Assembly: GCF_008710155.1 (NCBI RefSeq)
Contig: NZ_VYPZ01000027.1
Span: forward strand, 1-53,297
Direction: 5' to 3'
DNA: 53,297 nucleotides
Origin: Sphingobium limneticum
Lineage (GTDB): Bacteria; Pseudomonadota; Alphaproteobacteria; Sphingomonadales; Sphingomonadaceae
In this document: in pieces, positions 34,420 through 43,039 of the stretch
How the letters are laid out: the number at the start of each line of letters is the position of its first letter
How positions within the stretch are numbered: the first letter of the stretch is position 1
Notes under the pieces: model-generated
Told to the model about the DNA's origin: nothing
What the model saw: only the letters and a program-made list of their open reading frames with translations
The model's database searches: none
Position numbers and translations under genes: made by a program

Positions 34420-35982
34420 ATGCGCGCGATCGACTATTTCGACCGGGGCCATGATCTTGACCCCGAACGGTCCTGCCTGATCGACGTGGAGAGCGGCGAG
34501 ACGCTGAGCTTCGCGGCGGTCAGGGCGCAGACGATCCGGATCGCCGCCGCGCTTCATGCGGCAGGCTTCCGCAATCAGCAGCCGATCGCTCTCTATGGCC
34601 CCAACAGTGCGACGATGATGGTCGCCCTGCTCGCCATCTGGCGCGCCAATGGCCAGTGGGTGCCGGTCAACACCCGCAACGCGATCGACGCCAATGCCGC
34701 CTATCTCGACTATGTCCGTTGCGGCTGGCTCTTCTATCACAGCAGCCAGGCAGAGGATGTGGCGGCACTCAAGGCACGCGTGCCCAGCCTCACCCGCTTC
34801 GTCTGTCTCGACCGCGCGCATGATGGCGATCCCTCGCTCGACCAGTTCATTGCGAACAGCGAGTTGGACAGCCTTCCCGACTTTTCCGACCCGTTCGGCA
34901 AGCCCGACGATGTGGTGGGCCTCTTCCCCACCGGCGGCACCACCGGTCCGTCCAAGGGGGTAGTGGTCACCAATCTGGGCTGGGGCACGATGATCGAAAC
35001 GCTGGCCGCTTCGGTCGATGGCAGAACGCAATCACCTGTCTCACTCGTTGTCGCACCGATCACCCACGCCGCAGGGCCAGTGGCGCTCGCCACCCTGTCC
35101 TTGGGCGCGACGCAGGTGATCCTGCCCGGTTTTGACGCCGCCGTCGTGCTCGACACGATCGCGCGCCACCGCGTCACCCATGTCTATATGCCGCCGACCG
35201 CGCTCTACAGCCTTCTCGATGCGCCGGAGCTGGTGGGCAGCGACACGTCCTCGCTCAAAATCTTCCTGCTGGTTGGATCGCCCGTTTCGCCGGAAAAATT
35301 GCGGCAGGCGGTGGAGATATTCGGCCCCTGCCTCTGCCAGGCTTACGGCCAGGTGGAATCGCCGATGATCGTCACCTGGCTCGCGCCCGAGGATGTCGCA
35401 GAATCGGCAGCCGGCGATCGCCCAGAACGGCTCGCCAGTTGCGGGCGACCGACCCGCTCCGTGCGCGTCGCCATCATGGGCGAAGACGGCGCGCTCCTGC
35501 CCGATGGCGAGGCGGGCGAACTGGTGGTGCGCGGCGTGCTCGTCTCGCGAGAATATTATCAGATGCCCGATGCCACTGCCGAGGTGCGCACTCATGGCTG
35601 GCATCACACCGGCGACGTCGCCCGGCGCGATGCGGACGGCTATCTCTATATCGTCGACCGCAAGAAGGACATGGTCGTGTCCGGCGGCTTCAACGTCTTC
35701 TCCGCCGAGGTGGAGGCCGCCGTCACCGAACTGGCCGCCGTGCGCGAATGTGCGGTCATCGGCATCCCCCATGAAAAATGGGGCGAGGCCGTCCACGCCA
35801 TTGTCGTCGCCGACAATATCGGGGAAACAGAGATCATCTCCCATGCCAAGGCCCGGCTGGGCGGAGTGAAGGCGCCCAAAAGCGTTGCCTTCGTCCGCGC
35901 CATTCCCCGGACTGCTGCGGGAAAGATGGACAAGAAAGCCCTGCGCGCCGCCTATTGGACCGGCGGGCGGATGGTGAACTGA
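34420..35982 (+). CDS. AMP-dependent acyl-CoA ligase (aromatic or fatty acid)
   Basis: The 520-aa adenylate-forming enzyme has the P-loop TGGTTGPSKG at 171-180, the YGQVESP motif, the hinge region YIVDRKKDMVVSGGFNVFSAEVEAAV and the catalytic Lys in TAAGKMDKKALR near the end. It activates a carboxylic acid to an acyl-CoA. In this operon, with GSTs and a periplasmic alcohol dehydrogenase, an aromatic or phenylpropanoid-type acid is plausible (inference), like FerA feruloyl-CoA synthetase in role but not shown to be homologous in substrate pocket. It starts 4 bp after the GST gene. Confidence 0.92.
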   Translation: MRAIDYFDRGHDLDPERSCLIDVESGETLSFAAVRAQTIRIAAALHAAGFRNQQPIALYGPNSATMMVALLAIWRANGQWVPVNTRNAIDANAAYLDYVRCGWLFYHSSQAEDVAALKARVPSLTRFVCLDRAHDGDPSLDQFIANSELDSLPDFSDPFGKPDDVVGLFPTGGTTGPSKGVVVTNLGWGTMIETLAASVDGRTQSPVSLVVAPITHAAGPVALATLSLGATQVILPGFDAAVVLDTIARHRVTHVYMPPTALYSLLDAPELVGSDTSSLKIFLLVGSPVSPEKLRQAVEIFGPCLCQAYGQVESPMIVTWLAPEDVAESAAGDRPERLASCGRPTRSVRVAIMGEDGALLPDGEAGELVVRGVLVSREYYQMPDATAEVRTHGWHHTGDVARRDADGYLYIVDRKKDMVVSGGFNVFSAEVEAAVTELAAVRECAVIGIPHEKWGEAVHAIVVADNIGETEIISHAKARLGGVKAPKSVAFVRAIPRTAAGKMDKKALRAAYWTGGRMVN

Positions 35983-36025
35983 GCGACGGATGCGAACATC
36001 CGCGCCACAAATGGAGAGGAAGAGG

Positions 36026-38155
36026 ATGCGGGTCGCGATTGCGCTGCTGTTGGGAACGAGTCTGGCCCTGTCGGCCTGTGGCAAGGGGACGAGCCAGGAC
36101 GCGGTCACGCCAACCTCCACCAGCGGGGTCGATGCCGCCCGGATCATCGCGGCCAAGCCCGCCGAATGGCTGTCGACCGGCCGCACCTATGATGAACAGC
36201 GCTTCAGCCCGCTGTCCGCGATCAATCAGAATACGGTCGGCAAACTCGGCCTCGCCTGGTCCGCCGACATGGATACCAATCGCGGGCAGGAGGCGACCCC
36301 GCTCTTCATCGACGGCACCCTCTATGTCTCCACCGCCTGGAGCATGGTGAAGGCCTATGACGCGCGCAGCGGCAAGCTGCTCTGGTCCTATGATCCGCAA
36401 GTGCCGCGCGAGACGTTGGTGAAAGCCTGCTGCGACGCGGTCAATCGCGGCGTGGCGGCATGGGGCGACAAGATTTTCGTCGGCACGCTGGACGGTCGCC
36501 TGATCGCCATCGACCGCAAGAGCGGCAAGCCGGTCTGGAGCAAGGTCACGCTCGACCAGACGAAGAATTACACCATCACGGGCGCCCCGCGCGTGGTGAA
36601 CGGCATGGTCGTCATCGGCAATGGCGGCGCGGAATTTGGCGCGCGCGGTTATGTCGCCGCCTATGACGCCGACACCGGCACGGAAAAGTGGAAATTCTAC
36701 ACCGTCCCGGCCCAGCCAGGCACGGAGAAGGAAGCGGATTACCTCAAGAAGGCCGCCGCCACCTGGTATGGGGAGTGGTGGAAACAGGGCGGGGGCGGCA
36801 CCGTGTGGGACGCCATGGCCTATGACCCGGAGCTGGACCTGCTCTATATCGGCGTCGGCAATGGCTCGCCCTGGAACCAGGCCTATCGGTCGGAGGGCAA
36901 GGGCGACAATCTCTATCTCTCTTCCATCGTCGCGGTGCATGCGAAGACGGGCGAATATGCCTGGCATTATCAGACCACGCCCGGCGACAGCTGGGACTTT
37001 ACCGCCACCCAGCATATCATGCTCGCCGACATGGAGATTGGCGGACAGAAGAAAAAAGTGCTGATGCAGGCGCCCAAGAACGGCTTCTTTTACGTGCTGG
37101 ACCGCACCAACGGCAAACTGCTGTCGGCGAAGAATTTCGTGCCGGTCAATTGGGCCAGCGGCATCGACATGACGACCGGCCGCCCGATCGAAAATCCGGA
37201 GGCGCGCTATTACAAGACCGGCAAGCCGTTCATCGGCTCCCCCGGTGCGACCGGGGCGCATAGCTGGCATCCGATGGCCTTCGATCCCAAAAGCCGGACC
37301 GTCTTCATCCCCGCCAATCTGGCCGCCTTCCCCTATATTCCGGAAAAGGGATGGAAGGCGAACAGACTGGGGTTCAATGTCGGCGTCGATATCGCGGCGG
37401 CCGCTATGCCGGCCGACAAGGCGGTGCGTGACGCGGCGATGAAGGCGACCACCGGCGCGCTGATCGCCTGGGATCCGGTCACGCAGAAGGAAAAATGGCG
37501 CGTCTCCTACAAGGGACCGTGGAATGGCGGTCTGCTCGCCACCGGCGGCGATCTGGTGTTTCAGGGGACGGCGACCGGCGACTTCAACGCTTATGCGACC
37601 AAGGACGGCCGCAAACTCTGGTCTTTCCCGGCACAGACCGGCATCGTCGCGGCGCCGATCAGCTATGAACTGGACGGGGCGCAATATGTGGCGGTGATGG
37701 CCGGCTGGGGCGGCGTCTGGGCGCTGGCGCCCGGCATCCTGTCCGACAAGAGCGGTCCCAGCCGCAACATCAGCCGCCTGCTCGTCTTCAAGCTGGATGG
37801 CAAGGGCACACTGCCCGCGCCCCCGCCCCATAACGCCATGCCGCTCGACCCGCCGCCCTCCACCGCCAGCGCGGCGGACATAGCGGCCGGTGCCAAGCAT
37901 TTTGGCCGCTATTGCAGCACCTGCCACGGCGATTCCGCGATCGGCGGCAGCATCGTCCCAGATTTGCGCCGCAGCGCTGCCTTGAACGACAAGGGCACTT
38001 GGCAGATGATCGTGCATGACGGCGCGCTCAAGGATAATGGCATGGTCAGCTTCGCATCGATCTTCTCCCCCAAGGAGATCGAGGATATTCGCGCCTACGT
38101 CATCCACCGCGCCAATGAGGACAAGACACTGGAAAGCAAGCCCAATGCCCGTTGA
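36026..38155 (+). CDS. Quinohemoprotein (PQQ) alcohol dehydrogenase lipoprotein
   Basis: The 709-aa enzyme has a signal with lipobox LSAC (Cys 18). The PQQ beta-propeller shows the vicinal disulfide Cys 135-Cys 136, Glu 89 and active-site Asp near 324 (SWDFTATQH). The residue two after that Asp is Thr, not Asp, which fits a calcium rather than a lanthanide enzyme. A C-terminal cytochrome c domain carries CSTCH at 630-634. It oxidises an alcohol in the periplasm and passes electrons to the respiratory chain. The ATG at 36026 has GAGAGGAAG upstream. Its 3' end overlaps the amidohydrolase start by 11 bp. No PQQ biosynthesis genes are in the window. Confidence 0.93.
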   Translation: MRVAIALLLGTSLALSACGKGTSQDAVTPTSTSGVDAARIIAAKPAEWLSTGRTYDEQRFSPLSAINQNTVGKLGLAWSADMDTNRGQEATPLFIDGTLYVSTAWSMVKAYDARSGKLLWSYDPQVPRETLVKACCDAVNRGVAAWGDKIFVGTLDGRLIAIDRKSGKPVWSKVTLDQTKNYTITGAPRVVNGMVVIGNGGAEFGARGYVAAYDADTGTEKWKFYTVPAQPGTEKEADYLKKAAATWYGEWWKQGGGGTVWDAMAYDPELDLLYIGVGNGSPWNQAYRSEGKGDNLYLSSIVAVHAKTGEYAWHYQTTPGDSWDFTATQHIMLADMEIGGQKKKVLMQAPKNGFFYVLDRTNGKLLSAKNFVPVNWASGIDMTTGRPIENPEARYYKTGKPFIGSPGATGAHSWHPMAFDPKSRTVFIPANLAAFPYIPEKGWKANRLGFNVGVDIAAAAMPADKAVRDAAMKATTGALIAWDPVTQKEKWRVSYKGPWNGGLLATGGDLVFQGTATGDFNAYATKDGRKLWSFPAQTGIVAAPISYELDGAQYVAVMAGWGGVWALAPGILSDKSGPSRNISRLLVFKLDGKGTLPAPPPHNAMPLDPPPSTASAADIAAGAKHFGRYCSTCHGDSAIGGSIVPDLRRSAALNDKGTWQMIVHDGALKDNGMVSFASIFSPKEIEDIRAYVIHRANEDKTLESKPNAR

Positions 38156-39017
38156 TCCGACGAAGGTTCTCGCCATCGACGTCCATGTCCATGCCGAAGT
38201 GTCGTGCCATGATCCCGAAGACCCGGTGATGGCCAAATATTTCGACGCGGCGTCGGCCTATTTTAAGGCGGACCGCAAGCGGCCGACCATCCCTGAAACC
38301 ATCGCTTATTATCGGGCGCAGAATATCGCCTTCTGCCTGTTCACCGTCGATTGCGAGAGCGGCATCGGGGCCAAGCGGATCAGCAATTATGAAGTGGCGG
38401 AACTGGCCGCGAACGATAGCGACATCGTCATCCCCTTCGCCTCAATCGATCCGCGCAAGGGGAAGTTCGGTGCGCGCGAAGCGCGTGATCTTGTGGAGAA
38501 TTACGGGGTCAAAGGCTTCAAATTCCACGGCATCATGCAGGATTGCCACCCGGCCGACCGGGTCGCCTATCCTATTTATGAAGTGATCGCGGAATATAAG
38601 CTGCCCGCCATCTTCCACACCGGCCATTCGGGCATGGGGACGGGGATGCGCGGCGGCGGCGGCGTCCGGCTGAAATATGGTCAGCCCATATTGGTGGACG
38701 ATGTCGCGGTCGATTTTCCCGACATGAAGATCATCCTGGCCCATCCAAGCTGGCCCTGGACCGACGAGAGCCTGTCGATGGCGCTGCACAAGGATAATGT
38801 CTTCATGGACCTGTCCGGCTGGTCGCCCAAATATTTCCCGAAACAGGTGATCCAATACGCCAACACCCAGCTGAAGCATAAGATGCTCTTCGGCTCCGAC
38901 TGGCCGCTCATCCGCCCGGAAAAATGGATCGACGCCGCCCGCGAAGCCGGCTTCCGCGAGGAAGTGCTGCCGCTGATCATGAAAGATAATGCGGTGAAAT
39001 TGCTGGGGCTGGGTTAA
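38145..39017 (+). CDS. Amidohydrolase-family metal-dependent hydrolase or decarboxylase
   Basis: The 290-aa TIM-barrel protein has an HxH start (IDVHVHAE), then KGFKFHG, FHTGHSG, AHPSWPW and GSDWP, which supply metal ligands. It is of the amidohydrolase_2 type but lacks the EEAF start of LigW decarboxylases. It could be a hydrolase, lactonase or decarboxylase acting on the product of the preceding enzymes; the sequence does not say. Its ATG lies inside the end of the quinohemoprotein gene (11-bp overlap), so it is coupled and is the last gene of the receptor-GST-ligase operon. Confidence 0.85.
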   Translation: MPVDPTKVLAIDVHVHAEVSCHDPEDPVMAKYFDAASAYFKADRKRPTIPETIAYYRAQNIAFCLFTVDCESGIGAKRISNYEVAELAANDSDIVIPFASIDPRKGKFGAREARDLVENYGVKGFKFHGIMQDCHPADRVAYPIYEVIAEYKLPAIFHTGHSGMGTGMRGGGGVRLKYGQPILVDDVAVDFPDMKIILAHPSWPWTDESLSMALHKDNVFMDLSGWSPKYFPKQVIQYANTQLKHKMLFGSDWPLIRPEKWIDAAREAGFREEVLPLIMKDNAVKLLGLG

Positions 39018-39043
39018 GCAAACGAGCGATGAACTTTGCGTTC

Positions 39044-39101
39044 CCGGCGCAGCCCGGGCCCCAGTTCAGACCGTCGAACTGGACCCCGGCCTGCGCCGGG
39101 C
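39044..39101. repeat. REP-like imperfect hairpin
   Basis: CCCGGCGCAG (39044-39053) pairs with CTGCGCCGGG (39092-39101), and between them CCAGTTC and GAACTGG also pair. Elements with the theme GAACTGGACCCCGGCCTGCGCCGGG are common between sphingomonad genes. It lies 27 bp after the amidohydrolase stop and may stop or protect that transcript. Confidence 0.6.
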
Positions 39102-39292
39102 AACGCTTCCTATGTGTCAACTTCTTGCTATTGCATCTGTCCTACAAGCGGCGATCCTGTCATGATATCGCCCTTGCGAGCGCAGGGAACTGGAGGGTGC
39201 GGTTTTGTCGTAAAATTTCCAACTCTTGTTCGGAAACAATAAATTTAGCGGGAAATGTGCGAAGCTAAGGCAGCGCCAGTAGAATAATCCGC
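39102..39292. other. Intergenic remainder, no gene seen
   Basis: This is the rest of the 335-bp gap between the converging operons. Only short, uncharacteristic open frames are present. I see no RNA gene, promoter consensus or repeat beyond the flanking hairpins. Confidence 0.5.
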
Positions 39293-39337
39293 TTCAAAAA
39301 AGCTGGCCGGGCAGACCCCTTTATCCGTCCCGGCCAG
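39293..39337 (-). terminator. Rho-independent terminator of the SDR/BKACE operon
   Basis: Read on the minus strand, CTGGCCGGG and CCCGGCCAG (arms 39329-39337 and 39303-39311) form a perfect 9-bp stem with a 17-nt loop, followed by C then TTTTTT. It lies just past the stop of the SDR gene at 39353. This is the best-formed terminator in the window. Confidence 0.85.
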
Positions 39338-39352
39338 AGGAAACTGCCTGAC

Positions 39353-40246
39353 TTAGCTATCGACCTTTTCCCGCTTCTCCCCGCCTGGCACGCCATGGGC
39401 GACCCGCTTTTCATAATCGGGATCATCCTCAGGCTTGGCGAGCGATGTCATGACCCGCTCATGGATGTCCTCCAGCGTCCCGCGAAATTCGGGATAGGGC
39501 AGGATATAGAGCTGGTCCGCCTCCACGCCCTTCAGCACATATTGGGCCAGCACTTCGGGTTCCATACCGACGGCGATCACCTGTTTCAGATGCGCCATGA
39601 CATCGGGGTCCGCGCCATAATAGCCGGTACTCTGCAGATGCGCCGGGCGGGTCAGCACCGCTTCATGGATGTTGCTGTTGACTGCGCCGGGGCAGAGCAT
39701 CGACACGCCGATGCCGTGGTCGGCCAGATCCAGCGCCAAACATTCGGAGAGGCCCCGGATCGCCATTTTCGACGTGCAGTAAATGCCTGTCCCCTTGAGC
39801 GCGACGAAGGCGGACATGGACGCGGTATTGACGATATGCCCGCCCTTGCCCCGCTCTATCATACGCGGCACGAAGGTCTGGATGCCGTTGATGACGCCCT
39901 TCAGATTGACGTCCAGCTGCCAATCCCAGTCATCATAAGTGGCGTTCTGGAGCGGGCCGAAGATCGACACGCCCGCCGTGTTGAACAGCAGCTCGACCGG
40001 CCCCAGCTTAGCCTCCACCGCGTCGGCGGCGCGCTCATAGGCATCCCGGTCGGTGATATCCAGTTTCACCGCCATCACATCATGGCCACGCCCCTCGAAC
40101 CAGGCCATCGCCTCGTCCAGATGGTCCTGCCTGATGTCGACGATCGCGACCTTGCAGCCGGCCTGCGCAAACACCTTCGCCTGCCCCAGCGCCACGCCCG
40201 ATCCGCCGCCGGTGATGAAGGCGGTACGCCCCGCTACCTTGGTCAT
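39353..40246 (-). CDS. Short-chain dehydrogenase, LigD/LigN-like C-alpha dehydrogenase
   Basis: The 297-aa SDR is the most LigD-like of the three: FITGGGSGVALGQAKVFAQAG, LLFNTAGVSIFGPL, YDDWDWQLDVNLKGVINGI and QLYILPYPEFRGTLE. Catalytic residues are Ser 143, Tyr 156 and Lys 160. The nucleotide motif is TGGGSGVALG, with Ala where the last Gly of GxG is usual, and NTAG replaces NNAG. LigD-type enzymes oxidise the benzylic alcohol of guaiacylglycerol beta-aryl ethers to the ketone, the step before beta-etherase attack. Its start overlaps the stop of the upstream SDR gene (ATGA). The two SDRs may serve opposite stereoisomers (inference). Confidence 0.9.
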   Translation of the reverse strand: MTKVAGRTAFITGGGSGVALGQAKVFAQAGCKVAIVDIRQDHLDEAMAWFEGRGHDVMAVKLDITDRDAYERAADAVEAKLGPVELLFNTAGVSIFGPLQNATYDDWDWQLDVNLKGVINGIQTFVPRMIERGKGGHIVNTASMSAFVALKGTGIYCTSKMAIRGLSECLALDLADHGIGVSMLCPGAVNSNIHEAVLTRPAHLQSTGYYGADPDVMAHLKQVIAVGMEPEVLAQYVLKGVEADQLYILPYPEFRGTLEDIHERVMTSLAKPEDDPDYEKRVAHGVPGGEKREKVDS

Positions 40247-41175
40247 GCCGCCAGTTCCTTCGCATTGCGGCGGGCCAGTTGGTCGTCGAACACCGAATTG
40301 CCGAGCAGGAAGCCGATCTCCTTCGCTCGGTCCTGATTGATCGCCTCATCCGGGACGGACGCCAGGATCGCGTCGAAGCGCGTCTTCATCCCGGCGCCAA
40401 ATTCGGGATGGGTCAGGATGTAAAGGTCGTTGTTCCGGATGCCGGCCAGCACCCGCTCGCCCACCTCGTCCGCGCTCATCCACAGCGGGGAGACGGGGCG
40501 CTGCTCCAGCTCCTCCTCACGCTGGCGATAGCCGCTGTCTTCGCGATATTCGGCCGGGCGCAACTCGCCGCTATGGGCAATATGGCTCTGCACCGGCCCC
40601 GGCATGAAGGCCGATACGCCGATATTTTCCGCTGCCAACTCGCCCCGGATCGCTTCGGAGATGCCCAGTACGGCGGCCTTCGCCGCTGTATAAATGGCCG
40701 AATAGCTGATCGGGATCAGCGCCGATTGGGAAGAGGTGGTGACGATCTGTCCGCCCTCCCCATGCGCCTTGATCCGCGGCAGGATCGTGACGAGGCCGTT
40801 GATGACCCCGCCCAGATTGACGCCCATGCCCCAATCCCAATCGTCGAACCGCGCGTCCAGCACCGGCCCCATCACGCCGACGCCGGCATTGCCGACCAGC
40901 ATGTGGATCTTGCCGAAGCGGGCCTCCGCCGCATCTGCGGCGCGGGCAAAAGCCGCGCGGTCGGTGACATCCAGCTGCACCGTTTCCACCTGTGCGTCGG
41001 CACCAAGGTCGGCCTTCGCCTGCGCCAGCGAATCTTCGCGAATGTCGGCTATCACCACATTGGCGCCCGCCCGCACCAAAGCGCGGGCTATGCCCAGGCC
41101 TATGCCGTTCGCGCCCCCGGTGATGAAGGCCGTCCTGCCATGCACGTCGCCCATCGGGCTGGTTGCTATCGTCAT
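40243..41175 (-). CDS. Short-chain dehydrogenase, LigD/LigL-like
   Basis: The 310-aa SDR has TGGANGIG near 19-26, GNAG at 96-99 and catalytic Ser 149, Tyr 162 and Lys 166. FDDWDWGMGVNLGGVINGL and LYILTHPEFGAGM show the same LigD-like family as its neighbours. The ATG at 41175 follows GGGAGAGGATCAG; an in-frame ATG seven codons later is possible. It sits 13 bp after the BKACE gene and is coupled to the next SDR. A role as C-alpha dehydrogenase of the other enantiomer, as LigD/LigL divide the work in SYK-6, is inference. Confidence 0.88.
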   Translation of the reverse strand: MTIATSPMGDVHGRTAFITGGANGIGLGIARALVRAGANVVIADIREDSLAQAKADLGADAQVETVQLDVTDRAAFARAADAAEARFGKIHMLVGNAGVGVMGPVLDARFDDWDWGMGVNLGGVINGLVTILPRIKAHGEGGQIVTTSSQSALIPISYSAIYTAAKAAVLGISEAIRGELAAENIGVSAFMPGPVQSHIAHSGELRPAEYREDSGYRQREEELEQRPVSPLWMSADEVGERVLAGIRNNDLYILTHPEFGAGMKTRFDAILASVPDEAINQDRAKEIGFLLGNSVFDDQLARRNAKELAA

Positions 41176-41188
41176 CTGATCCTCTCCC

Positions 41189-42064
41189 TTATTGTTTCAG
41201 GCCCAGCATGGCCCGTGTCTCTGCGGCGCTGGCGATATCGCCGCCGATCCGCTCAACCAGTTCCACGCCCCAGCGCACCAGTTCAGCATTGTCCGCCGCT
41301 TGCCTGCCGCGCCGCAAATAGATGGTATCTTCAAATCCCACGCGGACATTACCGCCCAGCAGCGCCGACTGCGCTGCCATGGGAAAACTGTGGCGGCTTA
41401 CGCCAAAGCCGGTGAACCGCGCGCCGCGCGGGATCTGGTTCTTGGCATAGAGCATCGCCTCCGGCGTCGCGGGCAGGCCATATTTGGTGCCCAGGACGAA
41501 GGTGAAGGGCACGTTCTTCGGGATCGCCCCCTTGGCCATCAGATCGTCGGCGAAGACGAAATCGCCTGCCTCGAAACATTCGATCTCCGGCAGCACTCCG
41601 GCATCCTGAATCATATGCCCCATCTTCGTGATCATGGGGTCGAGGTTGATCGCCACCCCACCCCACAGCTGCATGGTGCAGATGTCGAGCGTACACATAT
41701 CGGGCTTCAGGTCGAGAATATGCTCCAGCCGCCGCTCTGCAGTGAACATCAACGTGCCGGGCCCGCAGACGGCGGGGTCTTCGTCGCCCTGCATCCAGGT
41801 GCAACCCGGCCCGGTGGTGACGTTCAGGATGACCTCATCATTCTTGGCGCGGATCAGGCCGACGACCTCGCGATAATCCTCCAGCGATTGTGATGGAACG
41901 CCGGTTTCACGATCCCGCACATGCAGATGAATGATCGACGCACCCGCCGCCGCCGCCGCCAGCGCTTCGGCCGCGACATGGTCCGGGCGAAAGGGGAAAT
42001 TGGGATGTGACGGCATCGGCGAACTTCCGGTCACCGCGCATGTCACAAATAGCTTGCCAGCCAA
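41189..42064 (-). CDS. BKACE-family beta-keto acid cleavage enzyme
   Basis: The 291-aa DUF849/BKACE protein has the metal motif HLH (His 46 and 48 in IIHLHVRD), Glu 245 (RVGFEDT) and the family core NVTTGPG, LDICTMQLWGG and GFGVSRHSFPMAAQSALLGGNVRVG. BKACE enzymes cleave a beta-keto acid with acetyl-CoA to acetoacetate and an acyl-CoA. SYK-6 uses an enzyme of this kind (VceA) on vanilloylacetic acid, an intermediate of beta-aryl ether and acetovanillone breakdown, and the context here fits that role (inference). The start is TTG with AGGAGAG seven bases before it. It heads an operon with the two SDRs. Confidence 0.9.
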   Translation of the reverse strand: MAGKLFVTCAVTGSSPMPSHPNFPFRPDHVAAEALAAAAAGASIIHLHVRDRETGVPSQSLEDYREVVGLIRAKNDEVILNVTTGPGCTWMQGDEDPAVCGPGTLMFTAERRLEHILDLKPDMCTLDICTMQLWGGVAINLDPMITKMGHMIQDAGVLPEIECFEAGDFVFADDLMAKGAIPKNVPFTFVLGTKYGLPATPEAMLYAKNQIPRGARFTGFGVSRHSFPMAAQSALLGGNVRVGFEDTIYLRRGRQAADNAELVRWGVELVERIGGDIASAAETRAMLGLKQ

Positions 42065-42183
42065 TATCGCTCTCCTGTCTAGTCTCGGCTATGTTGCCGA
42101 TCGCAGACCCAAGGGTCTTGCAGAGGAGAAGGCCCGCAAGAAGGCCGGTGGATGTCCCATTATTGCGAGTAACTGGATAAGGC

Positions 42184-43020
42184 ATGGCACAAAGGGAAGA
42201 ATTGTCGCGGTTCCTGAAAGCGGCGCGTGCCAAGCTGGCGCCGTCGGAAGTGGGGCTGCCGCCGGGCGAACGCCGGCGCACGCGCGGTTTGCGGCGCGAG
42301 GAAGTGGCGACGCTCGCGGGGATGAGCGTCACCTGGTACACATGGTTCGAACAGGGCCGCGAGGTGCAGCTGTCCGCGCCGATGCTGGAACGCCTCAGCC
42401 GTACCCTGCGCCTCAATCCCAATGAGCGCGAATTTCTCTTCGCTTTGGCCCAGCATCGCCCGCCCCCGCTGGCGCGCCGCCCGGACGAAACGATCCATGC
42501 CGGCACACAGCATCTGATGGATGCGCTATCGATTCCCGCATTGGTGATCGTGGAGGACTGGACCGTGATCGGGTGGAACCGGTTAGTTCCCCGCGCCTTT
42601 CGCGACTACAGCACATTGCCGCGAGAAGAGCGCAACCTGTTCCGCATCCTGATGCTGAACCCGCGCTATCGCGCCGATCCGGACAAGTTCCAAGATATGT
42701 GCCGCCGCCTGATCGCCCGCTTCAAATGGGATTATAGCCGCACCGCCCAGCCGGAGGTGTTCGAAGGCATCATCGCCGACATGATGGAACAGTCCGAATT
42801 TTTCCAACGCTACTGGCAGGATTCGGAGATCATGGCTCATTTCGAGGACACGAATATCGCCGACATGCCGGGCGTGGGCGAAATCATGTTCCGCCATACC
42901 AGCTATGCGATCGAGGAAGCGCCGGGCCAGCGCTTGCTGCTCTTCGCCCCGCTCGACGATGTCAGCGCAGCCCGCCTTGCCAAGCTGGTGGCGGAAACGG
43001 AAGCACCGGCGCTCGCCTGA
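42184..43020 (+). CDS. XRE-family regulator with MmyB-like ligand domain
   Basis: The 278-aa protein has an N-terminal helix-turn-helix (FLKAARAKLAPSEVGLPPGERRRTRGLRREEVATLAGMSVTWYTWFEQGREVQLSAPMLERLSRTL) and a PAS-like MmyB ligand-binding domain (PALVIVEDWTVIGWNRLVPRAF and following). Such regulators often bind a small or fatty-acyl ligand. It is divergent from the BKACE/SDR operon with a 119-bp gap, so it probably controls it (inference). The start ATG follows GGATAAGG. Its stop lies in the stem of a hairpin. Confidence 0.9.
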   Translation: MAQREELSRFLKAARAKLAPSEVGLPPGERRRTRGLRREEVATLAGMSVTWYTWFEQGREVQLSAPMLERLSRTLRLNPNEREFLFALAQHRPPPLARRPDETIHAGTQHLMDALSIPALVIVEDWTVIGWNRLVPRAFRDYSTLPREERNLFRILMLNPRYRADPDKFQDMCRRLIARFKWDYSRTAQPEVFEGIIADMMEQSEFFQRYWQDSEIMAHFEDTNIADMPGVGEIMFRHTSYAIEEAPGQRLLLFAPLDDVSAARLAKLVAETEAPALA

Positions 43021-43030
43021 GCGCCGGTGC
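43003..43030. terminator. 12-bp stem hairpin between convergent genes
   Basis: GCACCGGCGCTC (43003-43014) and GAGCGCCGGTGC (43019-43030) pair perfectly with a 4-nt loop. It includes the stop of the XRE gene and ends 10 bp from the stop of the converging small gene, so it could end both transcripts. No T-run follows. Confidence 0.6.
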
Positions 43031-43039
43031 CGGCCGATA

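Noticed and set aside
35834..38236. Minus-strand open frame of 800 codons
   Set aside because: It is antisense to the quinohemoprotein gene and lacks any domain pattern.
41931..42425. Plus-strand open frame spanning the BKACE start and the XRE gene start
   Set aside because: It overlaps two well-supported genes in other frames and has no family pattern.
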